From positions 1 through 9,596 of the forward strand of contig JAFWDX010000257.1 of the NCBI GenBank assembly GCA_017515945.1: a stretch of DNA of 9,596 nt, in the 5' to 3' direction. Source of the stretch: Blautia sp. Its GTDB lineage: Bacteria > Bacillota > Clostridia > Lachnospirales > Lachnospiraceae. This document shows positions 1-6,430 of this stretch, piece by piece. Position numbers and translations under genes: made by a program. The notes beneath the pieces are model-generated. The model saw only the letters and a list, made by a program, of their open reading frames with translations. It was not told where the DNA came from and did not search any database. Position 1 is the stretch's first letter. Every line of letters begins with the position of its first letter.

Positions 1-392
1 AAGCCTTTCCCGCGCAGACATTCCTCTACTTCATAGATATCCGGTGTATGAACGACCATGATCGGCATGGCAGAGTCCCGGTTAAATGACAGATACAGAT
101 AGTCCGCGTTGATATTGCTTTCCTTCATGGCCAGCAGGAGTTTGTTGAGGTTGCCGGCTTCGTCTTTCACCTCGATGCCCAGCACTTCGGTCTGCTTGCA
201 CATGTAACCTGCTTTGGTGAGGGCAGCCAGGGCTTTTTCCGTGTCGGAAACGACCATACGGATAATGCCATACTCGGCACTGTCGTTGGTGACGGAGCCA
301 AGGATATTGATGTCTTCTTTAAAAAGAAGTTCAGTAATGCGCTGGAATGTGCCCATCCGGTTTTCAGCATAAATGGAAATTTGTTTCAGCAT
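1..392 (-). CDS. Tandem ACT-domain protein (partial, C-terminus outside window)
   Basis: This gene reads leftward and runs off the window edge, so about 130 residues are visible and no stop is seen. The protein starts MLKQISIYAENRMG and shows two ACT-like segments: about residues 3-66 (ISIYAENRMGTFQRITELL, then an INILG turn) and about 70-130 (IEVKDEAGNLNKLLLAM, then NINADYLY). ACT domains bind amino acids or similar small ligands and act as regulatory modules. A stand-alone protein of two ACT domains and about 140 residues is a known bacterial type, often found beside phenylacetate-CoA ligase-like genes; that neighbour would lie outside the window. The start at 392 is supported by an AAAGGGA ribosome site about 6 bp upstream. 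It lies 32 bp after the helix-turn-helix gene on the same strand, so it is probably cotranscribed. The ligand and partner are unknown. No enzymatic motif is visible. Confidence 0.85.
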   Translation of the reverse strand, partial: MLKQISIYAENRMGTFQRITELLFKEDINILGSVTNDSAEYGIIRMVVSDTEKALAALTKAGYMCKQTEVLGIEVKDEAGNLNKLLLAMKESNINADYLYLSFNRDSAMPIMVVHTPDIYEVEECLRGKG

Positions 393-424
393 GTTCGTTC
401 CCTTTCAATATATTTTTATATAAG

Positions 425-1966
425 TCAGTCGGAGTCGTCGGTGAGTGTGATGAGCCCGGTGGACGGGACAGGCCGTTCCTGAAACTCCTGAAGCAGGGCC
501 TGGACCATATCCAGGCTTTCCTTCCAGGACCACTTTTCTGCTTCGTCCAGTGTATCGAAATAATCGATGAACGCTTCAGTCAGGGATGGCTCCCGGATCA
601 CCAGACAGATGATGTCATTGTTGCGTCCTGTGAAAAGAAGACGGCCATCGCTGCTTTGCATGTACATATGCATCTGCAGTCCGATCCCGGCGTAGGGCTC
701 TTTCAGCAGGTAGAAGCTGTTTTCCCGCTTTCTGCAGTGCTCCAGCATGGATTTTACGAGACGGATACGTTCCTCCAGAGTAAAAGGAGTATAGATCCAT
801 CTGGGCAGATTCAGCAAAATACCGCTCTCAAGAAAATGCCGGATCCCCGTCAGGGTATGGTACCGGCAGAAATCAGGGGCACACATCGCTTCGTACTGCT
901 TTTTGAATCGGGCGTCCATCGACAGGATATAGGATGTGCGGTTCGGAAGCTGGCCTGAAAGACGCCTGCCAAGGAGCGGCGCATCCATGTATGGTGTCAG
1001 ATCGGGCTCAGCCTGAAAGAGCCTGGCACCCTTATCGGAGGTAATGGCAGGCGACTGCATCGAGTTGATGATATCCAGCGAGGACATCGGCTGAAAGCAG
1101 CAGACACAGGACTGGCGGTACTCCTGGAACATCCGGTGCAGGAGCGTCACTGCCTCAGGACTGTGCAGGACCAGGCCCTGCCGGTAATCCGATGTGCACA
1201 AAAGGGCGGCGGACTCAGTCAGGATCATGCTGCACAGACCGTTCAGATTCTTATAATGGGACTGAACCCGGTCAAAAAAATAAAAGGACTGATAGTTCAG
1301 ATCATTCTGATAAAGAGGAACCATGCGCTGCAGGTCCTGGATCAGCTGCAGGCATGCCCCTCCGTTTGTTTCATCGGCTTCTGCGATATCCAGACAGATA
1401 ATATGCTCTACGGAAATGTGGCTGTCTTCGCTGGTGACCGAAGAGAGCAGGTTAAACAGAAATACATAATCCGGCTGGAGAAAAAGCCGGATCGTGCCGA
1501 CCTTTCGGGAAAACGCATCGGTGATCATATCGTATGCGGCAGAGTTTACCGCTTCGGAATCCACCAGTACGTATGTCTCGAACGCAGGCTCGCTGGCGGG
1601 AACACGGTATCCCTGTCGTTCTCCGGAAAGCAGAGGATCCGGATCTGTCTGGGAGGCATCTCTGCTGAGCGTACTGATCCTTTCGGGAAAATGCAGGATG
1701 AATCTGCGGATCGCTTTGCGCCTGAGATAGATGCCTTCACCGATCTCGCTGATATGCCAGGCTTCGATAAACTCCTGGCGCTCTGCAGGCGTCAGGTGCA
1801 TGTACGAAGCGGCCATCTCCACAAAGGACAGATCCGGCGCGTTTCGCTTTCCGTGGATGACCTTATACAGATTGGCGCGGTCATATTGACAGTATTTTCC
1901 GAGCCCGGCGATACTGATACCTTTACGGGATATGTGAAGCTCAAATAATTCTGAAAAAGTGCTCAT
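425..1966 (-). CDS. Xre-type helix-turn-helix protein with large uncharacterised C-terminal region
   Basis: This is a 513-residue cytoplasmic protein with no signal peptide or membrane segment. Residues about 5-60 look like a lambda-repressor/Xre-type helix-turn-helix: ISIAGLGKYCQYDRANLYKV fits helix 2-turn-recognition helix, followed by HGKRNAPDLSFVEMAASYM. The remaining ~450 residues match nothing I recognise. They are rich in aromatic and hydrophobic positions (for example YQSFYFFDRVQ near 225) and could be a ligand-sensing or oligomerisation region. The likely role is a transcription regulator, perhaps of its own operon; this is inference. The start at 1966 is supported by AAGGAG seven bases upstream. 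That ribosome site lies inside a relic of the intergenic repeat element described at 1962-2010. The upstream lipoprotein gene ends 37 bp away and the ACT gene begins 32 bp downstream, which suggests one operon. Confidence 0.8.
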   Translation of the reverse strand: MSTFSELFELHISRKGISIAGLGKYCQYDRANLYKVIHGKRNAPDLSFVEMAASYMHLTPAERQEFIEAWHISEIGEGIYLRRKAIRRFILHFPERISTLSRDASQTDPDPLLSGERQGYRVPASEPAFETYVLVDSEAVNSAAYDMITDAFSRKVGTIRLFLQPDYVFLFNLLSSVTSEDSHISVEHIICLDIAEADETNGGACLQLIQDLQRMVPLYQNDLNYQSFYFFDRVQSHYKNLNGLCSMILTESAALLCTSDYRQGLVLHSPEAVTLLHRMFQEYRQSCVCCFQPMSSLDIINSMQSPAITSDKGARLFQAEPDLTPYMDAPLLGRRLSGQLPNRTSYILSMDARFKKQYEAMCAPDFCRYHTLTGIRHFLESGILLNLPRWIYTPFTLEERIRLVKSMLEHCRKRENSFYLLKEPYAGIGLQMHMYMQSSDGRLLFTGRNNDIICLVIREPSLTEAFIDYFDTLDEAEKWSWKESLDMVQALLQEFQERPVPSTGLITLTDDSD

Positions 1967-2010
1967 TCACAGGCTCCTTCACAGTTACGCTGTTCGACTT
2001 TTTTCACGCA
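1962..2010 (-). repeat. Shortened relic of the MITE-like element at a gene junction
   Basis: Read on the minus strand, this stretch joins two separated parts of the 145-167 bp element seen at 3257-3423 and 3741-3885. The first part (GCGTGA...AAGT.GAACAGC) matches the element's inner left portion. The second (GCGTAACTGTGAAGGAGCCT and on) matches its right end with about 3 changes in 30 bases. The middle and both outer termini are missing. The relic contributes the TGA stop of the lipoprotein gene and the AAGGAG ribosome site of the helix-turn-helix gene. The matches are visible by eye; that this is a deletion derivative is inference. Confidence 0.65.
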
Positions 2011-3152
2011 TCTTCGATCTTCAAAACATTGTGGATATTGGACTGCCTGCCGGCGTCAGGGAGAAAGGTGATCCGCAGCTCAGAGCCGGGCTCCGTGTCC
2101 GTCGCATAATTCTGGACACCGCCTGTATAGCAGGTGAATGCAGCTCCGTCCCCGGTAAGGATCGTGAGTGTATTGGCAGTGGAACCGATCACGGTGCCGG
2201 TCACAAACCCGGATGTATCGGCTTTCCCTGATCCTGCAGGGTCGCTGCCGATCACCCTGTCGACAGAGATGGAGCCGGGATTGGTTTCGTCGTATTCACC
2301 GGTAAAATATACACTGACGGAGCTTCCTGCGGCACAGCCGCCGGGAAAATACGAGGGAACATTGGTCAGATCCAGACTCAGCACGGCCGTGCCGGCCTCC
2401 GGACGTATGCGCAGGGCTGAACCGGTCAGATCGACGACAGATCCGCGCAGCTCCTGCATACGGGCGGCGGGATCCACGTCCGTCGCAGAGATCTCCGGCG
2501 GCGCGGGCACCTGAATGTCTGCTCCGTCGGATACGGACAGCACCGCGATATGTTCACCGTCCATGACAGGCGGATCCTCACTGAGCAGGGGCGTATCGCC
2601 CAGGACCGTCAGGGTCAGGGCTGCGCCGCTGCGGATCCCGTTTTCGAAATACAGGCCGGTGCCGGCCAGCGGGCAGGTGAGGGAACGCTTTTTTTTGTTT
2701 GTGGTTATACGAAGAGTACCACTGGATATGGCATCCAGGCTTCCTTTGATCGTGCGGTCTTCGAGAGGATTTTTTTTGTGCAGGGCGTCCGTTACTTTCA
2801 GCGCCTTTACCGTGTCTGTGGCCTCTCCGGTCATCTGTCCTTCATAGATCACACTGATCTCATCACCGCACAGCAGTCCATGCATACACTCTACCGTGGC
2901 GGAGGAAACGTCGAACTGGTAGGCGGTGTCGTCTTTTTTCAGATAAAGGAAAGCCCCGTCAAAATCAGAAAGAATACCGCTGATCTCATCCATATACACT
3001 CTCTGGCCGGTCGGGCGGACAGGAATGTCAGAGGCAACCTGTGCATCTTCATGGTCTGCCCCGGTAAATCGGTCCAGAGCCTCCGAGGCCGAACAGCCGC
3101 TCAGGCTCATCGCAGCCAGGAGACTGAGAATCAGGGATAAACGTTTTTTCAT
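2004..3152 (-). CDS. Lipoprotein with four OB-like beta repeats (DUF5666-like pattern), function unknown
   Basis: The protein has 382 residues. It begins MKKRLSLILSLLAAMSLSGC, a classic lipoprotein signal: basic N-region, hydrophobic core and LSGC lipobox with the lipidated Cys at 20, so it should be anchored on the outer face of the membrane. After a short linker there are four similar segments at about 57-122, 135-209, 236-303 and 317-381. Each opens with a G-x-(L/V) beta turn (ISGILSDFDG, IKGSLDAISSG, LRGSVVDLTGS, VTGTVIGSTAN), passes through a G(D/A/S)x(I/L/V) strand, and ends in a (V/I)LK(V/I)-type strand. This resembles tandem DUF5666/OB-like beta-barrel domains, which usually lack catalytic residues; the family assignment is by eye. 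The start at 3152 is preferred to one eight codons upstream because GGAGG lies 6 bp before it and the signal peptide then begins at MKKR. It leads the operon with the regulator. Confidence 0.8.
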   Translation of the reverse strand: MKKRLSLILSLLAAMSLSGCSASEALDRFTGADHEDAQVASDIPVRPTGQRVYMDEISGILSDFDGAFLYLKKDDTAYQFDVSSATVECMHGLLCGDEISVIYEGQMTGEATDTVKALKVTDALHKKNPLEDRTIKGSLDAISSGTLRITTNKKKRSLTCPLAGTGLYFENGIRSGAALTLTVLGDTPLLSEDPPVMDGEHIAVLSVSDGADIQVPAPPEISATDVDPAARMQELRGSVVDLTGSALRIRPEAGTAVLSLDLTNVPSYFPGGCAAGSSVSVYFTGEYDETNPGSISVDRVIGSDPAGSGKADTSGFVTGTVIGSTANTLTILTGDGAAFTCYTGGVQNYATDTEPGSELRITFLPDAGRQSNIHNVLKIEDA

Positions 3153-3158
3153 GAGAAA

Positions 3159-3163
3159 CCTCC
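3159..3163 (-). promoter_or_regulatory. Ribosome binding site fixing the lipoprotein start
   Basis: On the minus strand GGAGG lies six bases before the ATG at 3152. It decides between this start and the in-frame codon eight residues upstream, which would put extra residues ahead of the signal peptide. Confidence 0.8.
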
Positions 3164-3168
3164 ATAGC

Positions 3169-3188
3169 CTGGGCATATATCTGCCCAG
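3169..3188 (-). promoter_or_regulatory. Perfect 7-bp palindrome in the lipoprotein leader (possible operator or leader hairpin)
   Basis: CTGGGCA and TGCCCAG are separated by six bases (TATATC). The palindrome sits between the putative -10 box at 3222-3227 and the ribosome site at 3159-3163. It could be an operator for a DNA-binding protein such as the helix-turn-helix protein encoded next in the operon, or an RNA hairpin just upstream of the ribosome site. No T-run follows, so it is not a standard terminator. The palindrome is seen directly; the role is inferred. Confidence 0.4.
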
Positions 3189-3221
3189 TGCTTTGCTGTG
3201 TTATCCTCAGCAAGCTGTTCC

Positions 3222-3227
3222 ATTATA
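3222..3227 (-). promoter_or_regulatory. Putative -10 box for the lipoprotein-regulator-ACT operon
   Basis: A perfect TATAAT lies on the minus strand about 70 bp before the lipoprotein start. At the expected 17-bp spacing the -35 position reads CCATTT, a poor match, and there is no TG extension. The MITE-like element is inserted about 22 bp upstream (from 3257), so any original upstream promoter elements are displaced. The hexamer is clear; its use as a promoter is uncertain. Confidence 0.4.
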
Positions 3228-3511
3228 CTCGCGCGATCAAATATAAATGGAAAATGGTAACTGTTCAGTCACAAGCTCCTTCACAGTTACGCGGCCAGAC
3301 GCAGGCTCCTTTCGTCGCAATGGAAGTGCGCCTCCCAAGGGACGCCTTCGGTGTGGCCTTGGCTGTTCAACTTTTGTCTCACGCACCTCGCAGTAAATGC
3401 GAGGTGCTGACTGAACAGTTACCGGAAAATGTACTTTTTTCCTGCGCGGTATATGCAGAGACTCTAAATACGTGGAAGCAAAGCATTCCACGTATCAGGA
3501 TCCTCTGGTAA
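3224..3511 (+). repeat. Repeat B copy 1, interrupted by the MITE-like element
   Basis: The outer parts (3224-3256 and 3424-3511) match the continuous copy at 8137-8246. Both share TATACTCGCGCGA, then CAAATA, GGAAAATG, a GCGC.GTATATGCAGAG block and an ATACGTGGAA/TTCCACGTAT hairpin. In copy 1 the sequence breaks at GGAAAATG, where a 167-bp element sits between two copies of those eight bases. The distal part folds into a hairpin at 3455-3508 with a perfect 10-bp inner stem (3468-3477 with 3486-3495) and an outer CAGAG/CTCTG pairing. Confidence 0.75.
3257..3423 (-). mobile_element. MITE-like non-autonomous element, copy 1
   Basis: The element has perfect 15-bp terminal inverted repeats, GTAACTGTTCAGTCA at 3257-3271 and its complement at 3408-3422. 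It is flanked by an eight-base direct repeat, GGAAAATG, at 3249-3256 and 3424-3431, consistent with target-site duplication. The same target sequence occurs uninterrupted in repeat B at 8137-8246, which supports a true insertion. It encodes no transposase. Inside are a CCTCGCA/TGCGAGG hairpin (3386-3404) and two AAGGAG-type motifs on the minus strand. It is 21 bp longer than copy 2. The parent transposon family cannot be identified here. Confidence 0.8.
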
Positions 3512-3570
3512 TTTTATGGCTGACTCCTAATATCCCATATGTATTTTAACAGTGGGAATGTGTGTACCGT

Positions 3571-3606
3571 AACCGGGAGTTGCCTCCCTCCGGGTTGGCA
3601 ATTACA
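3571..3606 (+). other. GC-rich hairpin-forming segment between the elements
   Basis: AACCGGGAG and CTCCGGGTT can pair over nine positions with one G-G mismatch. A second, mutually exclusive pairing, TTGCC with GGCAA, overlaps it. There is no T-run after it. The segment lies upstream of the glgC promoter, so it would not be part of the predicted glgC transcript. No role can be assigned. Confidence 0.3.
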
Positions 3607-3648
3607 ACGGAAAATGGCGGTTATGTTTCATAAAAAATGTGAAATGTG

Positions 3649-3677
3649 TTCACCTTGACGGATAAGTATGGTATAAT
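3649..3677 (+). promoter_or_regulatory. Extended -10 promoter for the glgC operon
   Basis: TATAAT at 3672-3677 is preceded by TGG, giving a TGnTATAAT extended -10 element. TTCACC at 3649-3654 is the -35 candidate at exactly 17 bp. Initiation near 3684 would give a leader of roughly 258 nt before glgC, containing the solo element end and the whole of MITE-like copy 2. Sigma-A type recognition is assumed. The box quality is good; no transcript data are available. Confidence 0.65.
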
Positions 3678-3698
3678 CATATATATAATTCTGATTTC

Positions 3699-3733
3699 GT
3701 AACTGCGAAGGAGTTTGCGACTGCACGGTTACG
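3699..3733 (+). repeat. Solo right end of the MITE-like element
   Basis: These 35 bases resemble the last 35 bases of the element: GTAACTG, then GAAGGAG, then a GCGACTGCACGGTTAC end where the full copies have GTGACTGAACAGTTAC. The pairing GTAACTG with CGGTTAC is retained through one G-U wobble, so the small hairpin seen in the full copies can still form with GAAGGAG in its loop. It lies 8 bp before the full copy at 3741. Confidence 0.6.
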
Positions 3734-3740
3734 ATTGATT

Positions 3741-3885
3741 GTAACTGTTCAGTCAGCACCTCGCATTTACTGCGAGGCGCATAAGACTAAAGTTGAACGG
3801 CCAGGGCCAGGCGCACTACGAATGCGACGAAAGGAGCCTGCGCCTGGCCTCGTTACTGTAAAGGAGCCTGTGACTGAACAGTTAC
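3741..3885 (+). mobile_element. MITE-like non-autonomous element, copy 2, in the glgC leader
   Basis: This 145-bp copy has the same perfect 15-bp terminal inverted repeats as copy 1 (3741-3755 and 3871-3885) but lies in the opposite orientation. Its first 37 bases are identical to copy 1. Internal stems are CCTCGCA/TGCGAGG (3759-3765 with 3771-3777) and a perfect 11-bp pairing, GGCCAGGCGCA with TGCGCCTGGCC (3805-3815 with 3839-3849). With the terminal stem this predicts a branched fold. It lies downstream of the predicted promoter and would be transcribed into the glgC leader. No clear target duplication is seen, so it may be the older copy. It encodes no transposase. Confidence 0.75.
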
Positions 3886-3898
3886 AAACGTTTTATTG

Positions 3899-3912
3899 CG
3901 TGGAACTCCACG
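3899..3912 (+). other. Small hairpin before the glgC ribosome site
   Basis: CGTGG and CCACG form a 5-bp stem around AACT, ending about 17 bases before the GAGGTGA ribosome site. The CGTGGAA...CCACG core resembles the stem of repeat B (ACGTGGAA...TTCCACGT), so this may be a worn fragment of that repeat. The relationship is tentative. Confidence 0.35.
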
Positions 3913-3941
3913 GACATACGGACGGGTGAGGTGAAGTTATT

Positions 3942-5255
3942 ATGGTCAAAAAAGAAATGATCGCCATGCTGCTGGCCGGAGGCCAGGGAAGCAGGCTGGG
4001 CATCCTCACGGAAAAGGTGGCCAAACCTGCGGTCTCCTTTGGAGCGAAGTACCGGATCATCGATTTTCCGCTGAGCAACTGCATCAATTCCGGGATCGAC
4101 ACGGTAGGGGTCCTGACCCAGTACCAGCCCCTGCGGCTCAATACGCATATCGGCATCGGCATCCCATGGGATCTTGACAGAAATGAGGGCGGCGTCACAG
4201 TCCTGCCACCTTACGAAAAAAGCACCAGCAGTGAGTGGTATACCGGAACGGCCAACGCCATTTTCCAGAATATGGACTATATGGAACAGTATCATCCGGA
4301 CTATGTGCTGATCCTCAGCGGTGATCATATATACAAGATGGACTACCAGGTCATGCTCGACTATCACAAGGCAAACCGTGCCGATGTCACGATCGCCTGT
4401 ATGCCGGTTCCGATGGAGGAGGCTAAGCGGTTCGGCATCATGGTGGCGGATGATCAGGGCAGGATCCACGAGTTTGAGGAAAAACCGGAGCATCCCAGCA
4501 GCAACCTGGCCTCCATGGGGATATATATTTTCAGCTGGGATACGCTTAGAGAAGCACTGTATTCCCTCAGAGACCAGAACGGATGCGATTTCGGCAAGCA
4601 TATTCTTCCCTGGTGCAAAGAAAGAGGAGAGCGTCTGTTCGCCTATGAATATCACGGATACTGGAAGGATGTAGGCACGCTGGGCTCATACTGGCAGGCC
4701 AATATGGAACTGATCGATATCGTCCCCGAGTTTAATCTTTATGAGGAATTCTGGAGGATCTATACAAAGGGGGATATCATACCGCCGCAGTATATTTCCC
4801 AGGAGGCCGTGCTGGGGCGCTGCCTGATCGGTGAGGGCACCGAGATCTACGGTGAGGTGCATGATTCCATCATCGGCGCCAATGTGACGATCGGCAGGGG
4901 CAGTGTGATCAGGGGCTCCATCATCATGCGCGATACCGTCATAGGTGAAGGCGTGATCATGGATAAAGCCATTGTCGCCGAGGGCGTGACCATCGGCGAC
5001 GGCGCAGTGCTCGGCTGTGGCGAAGAAAGACCCAATGTGGATAAGCCGGATGTATACGCGTATGGCATCACGACCATCGGAGAACATACCGTGATCCCGG
5101 CCCACGTACGTATCGGCAAGAATACCGCCGTCTCCGGCAGGACCCGCCCGGAGGATTATCCCGGCGGCGTGCTGGAAAGCGGGCAGGTGCTTTATGTCCA
5201 GGATGATGAGATGGCCTGGTGCAAGGACAAGGGAAAGGAAGGTGAGCATGCATGA
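3942..5255 (+). CDS. glgC: Glucose-1-phosphate adenylyltransferase, catalytic subunit GlgC
   Basis: GlgC catalyses ATP + glucose-1-phosphate to ADP-glucose + pyrophosphate, the committed step of bacterial glycogen synthesis, in the cytoplasm. The 437-residue protein has the expected architecture. An N-terminal nucleotidyltransferase domain carries AGGQGSRL (12-19), AKPAVSFG near 27, [10 protein letters not shown] (126-135, with the metal/catalytic Asp at 128), FEEKP (178-182, sugar-phosphate Lys at 181) and YWKDVGT. From about residue 280 there are hexapeptide left-handed beta-helix repeats ([24 protein letters not shown]). All key motifs are intact, unlike in the GlgD that follows. The start is set by GAGGTGA about seven bases upstream of the ATG. 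It overlaps glgD by 4 bp (ATGA), implying coupled translation and a heteromeric enzyme. Length is normal for the family. Confidence 0.97.
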   Translation: MVKKEMIAMLLAGGQGSRLGILTEKVAKPAVSFGAKYRIIDFPLSNCINSGIDTVGVLTQYQPLRLNTHIGIGIPWDLDRNEGGVTVLPPYEKSTSSEWYTGTANAIFQNMDYMEQYHPDYVLILSGDHIYKMDYQVMLDYHKANRADVTIACMPVPMEEAKRFGIMVADDQGRIHEFEEKPEHPSSNLASMGIYIFSWDTLREALYSLRDQNGCDFGKHILPWCKERGERLFAYEYHGYWKDVGTLGSYWQANMELIDIVPEFNLYEEFWRIYTKGDIIPPQYISQEAVLGRCLIGEGTEIYGEVHDSIIGANVTIGRGSVIRGSIIMRDTVIGEGVIMDKAIVAEGVTIGDGAVLGCGEERPNVDKPDVYAYGITTIGEHTVIPAHVRIGKNTAVSGRTRPEDYPGGVLESGQVLYVQDDEMAWCKDKGKEGEHA

Positions 5256-6373
5256 GGGCAATCGGTATCATTCTCGCCGGCGGCAATAATAACCGGATGC
5301 GGGAGCTTTCTGACAAGCGGGCGATCGCCGCGATGCCCATTGCCGGGAGCTATCGGAGCATTGACTTTGCGCTCAGCAACATGGCAAATTCTCATATCGG
5401 CCGTGTCGCCGTGCTCACACAGTACAATGCCCGTTCGCTCAATGAGCATCTGAGTTCTTCCAAATGGTGGGATTTCGGGCGCAAGCAGGGCGGCCTGTTT
5501 GTCTTTACACCGACGATCACCAAGGAAAACAGTCTCTGGTACCAGGGGACCGCGGATGCCATTTATCAGAATCTTGATTTCCTGACATCCAGTCATGAAC
5601 CATATGTGGTCATCGCATCAGGCGACGGCGTGTACAAACTGGACTACAATAAGGTGCTGGAGTATCATATCGCAAAGCACGCGGATATCACGGTGGTCTG
5701 CACGGCCTGCCGGGATCAGAAGGATGTGGAGCGCTTCGGTGTCCTGAGGATGAATGAAGACTGCCGTATCGAGGAGTTTGAAGAGAAGCCCATCATCTCT
5801 TCCTACAATACGATCTCTACGGGGATCTATGTCCTGCGCCGGCGCCAGCTCATCGAGCTGATCGAGAGGACGGCCCAGGAAGGCCGTCATGATTTCGTCA
5901 GTGATATCCTGATCCGGTATAAGAATCTTAAACGGATCTACGGGTACAGGATCGACACCTACTGGAATAATATTTCCACCGCGGAAGCATATTATCAGAC
6001 CAACATGGATTTTCTTGATCCGCAGATCAGGCGTTACTTCTTTCGGGAAGAGCCTCAGATCAAAACCCGGATCGACGACCTGCCGCCCGCCAAGTATAAT
6101 CCCGGCGCGCATGTGCGGAACAGCCTGGTTTCCAGCGGCAGCATCGTAAACGGCGCCGTGGAGAATTCGGTGCTCTTTAAAAATGTGTTTGTGGGGAGCA
6201 ACTGTGTGATCAAAAACAGCGTGATCCTCAATGATGTGTATCTGGGCGACAATACGCATATCGAAAACTGCATCGTGGAGGGCCACAGCACGGTACGGCC
6301 GAATACCTACTACTGCGGTGAGGACGGCGTCAGGATCGTAGTGGAAAATGCGGAGCGGTATCATTTGAGATAA
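5252..6373 (+). CDS. glgD: Glucose-1-phosphate adenylyltransferase subunit GlgD (regulatory-like)
   Basis: GlgD is the second subunit of the Firmicutes ADP-glucose pyrophosphorylase. It has 373 residues, shorter than GlgC. The same fold is visible: degenerate nucleotide loop AGGNNNRM (9-16) in place of GGxGx[12 protein letters not shown] (123-132) in place of [15 protein letters not shown] (176-180), then beta-helix repeats ([20 protein letters not shown]) from about 285. In studied Firmicutes, GlgD alone has little or no activity and modifies GlgC in a heteromer; the altered glycine-rich loop fits that. The gene starts within the glgC stop (4-bp overlap) behind GGAAAGGAAGGTGAG. No GlgA, GlgB or GlgP gene is in the window, so the rest of the glycogen pathway must lie elsewhere. 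Confidence 0.95.
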   Translation: MRAIGIILAGGNNNRMRELSDKRAIAAMPIAGSYRSIDFALSNMANSHIGRVAVLTQYNARSLNEHLSSSKWWDFGRKQGGLFVFTPTITKENSLWYQGTADAIYQNLDFLTSSHEPYVVIASGDGVYKLDYNKVLEYHIAKHADITVVCTACRDQKDVERFGVLRMNEDCRIEEFEEKPIISSYNTISTGIYVLRRRQLIELIERTAQEGRHDFVSDILIRYKNLKRIYGYRIDTYWNNISTAEAYYQTNMDFLDPQIRRYFFREEPQIKTRIDDLPPAKYNPGAHVRNSLVSSGSIVNGAVENSVLFKNVFVGSNCVIKNSVILNDVYLGDNTHIENCIVEGHSTVRPNTYYCGEDGVRIVVENAERYHLR

Positions 6374-6387
6374 CGTACGGGATAACC

Positions 6388-6410
6388 ACACAGGGGACGG
6401 TTCTCTGTGT
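6388..6410 (+). repeat. REP-like palindrome with GGGGACGGTTC core, type 1
   Basis: ACACAG and CTGTGT enclose GGGACGGTTCT, giving a near-continuous hairpin in the 57-bp gap between glgD and the mutase gene. The GGGGAC(A)GGTTC core recurs with different arms at 9268-9294. Such palindromes with a constant core resemble REP elements mobilised by IS200/Y1-type transposases; that origin is inference and no such transposase is in the window. Confidence 0.6.
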
Positions 6411-6430
6411 TACACCAGGAAAGGATGAAT

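Noticed and set aside
425..1948. Plus-strand open frames at 347-958 and 1136-1948 opposite the helix-turn-helix gene
   Set aside because: They lie opposite a full-length gene with a good ribosome site and helix-turn-helix, and show no family features.
2689..2777. Two runs of eight T (A on the coding strand) inside the lipoprotein gene as phase-variation tracts
   Set aside because: They encode ordinary Lys-rich stretches in an intact frame. Eight bases is short for a contingency locus and there is no other sign of switching.
3655..3677. TTGACG followed by TATAAT as a -35/-10 pair
   Set aside because: The spacer is only 11 bp, too short for sigma-A promoters. TTCACC at 17 bp plus the TGG extension fits better.
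3257..3885. The inverted repeats as a CRISPR array
   Set aside because: There are only two copies, inverted to each other, with no regular spacers and no cas genes.
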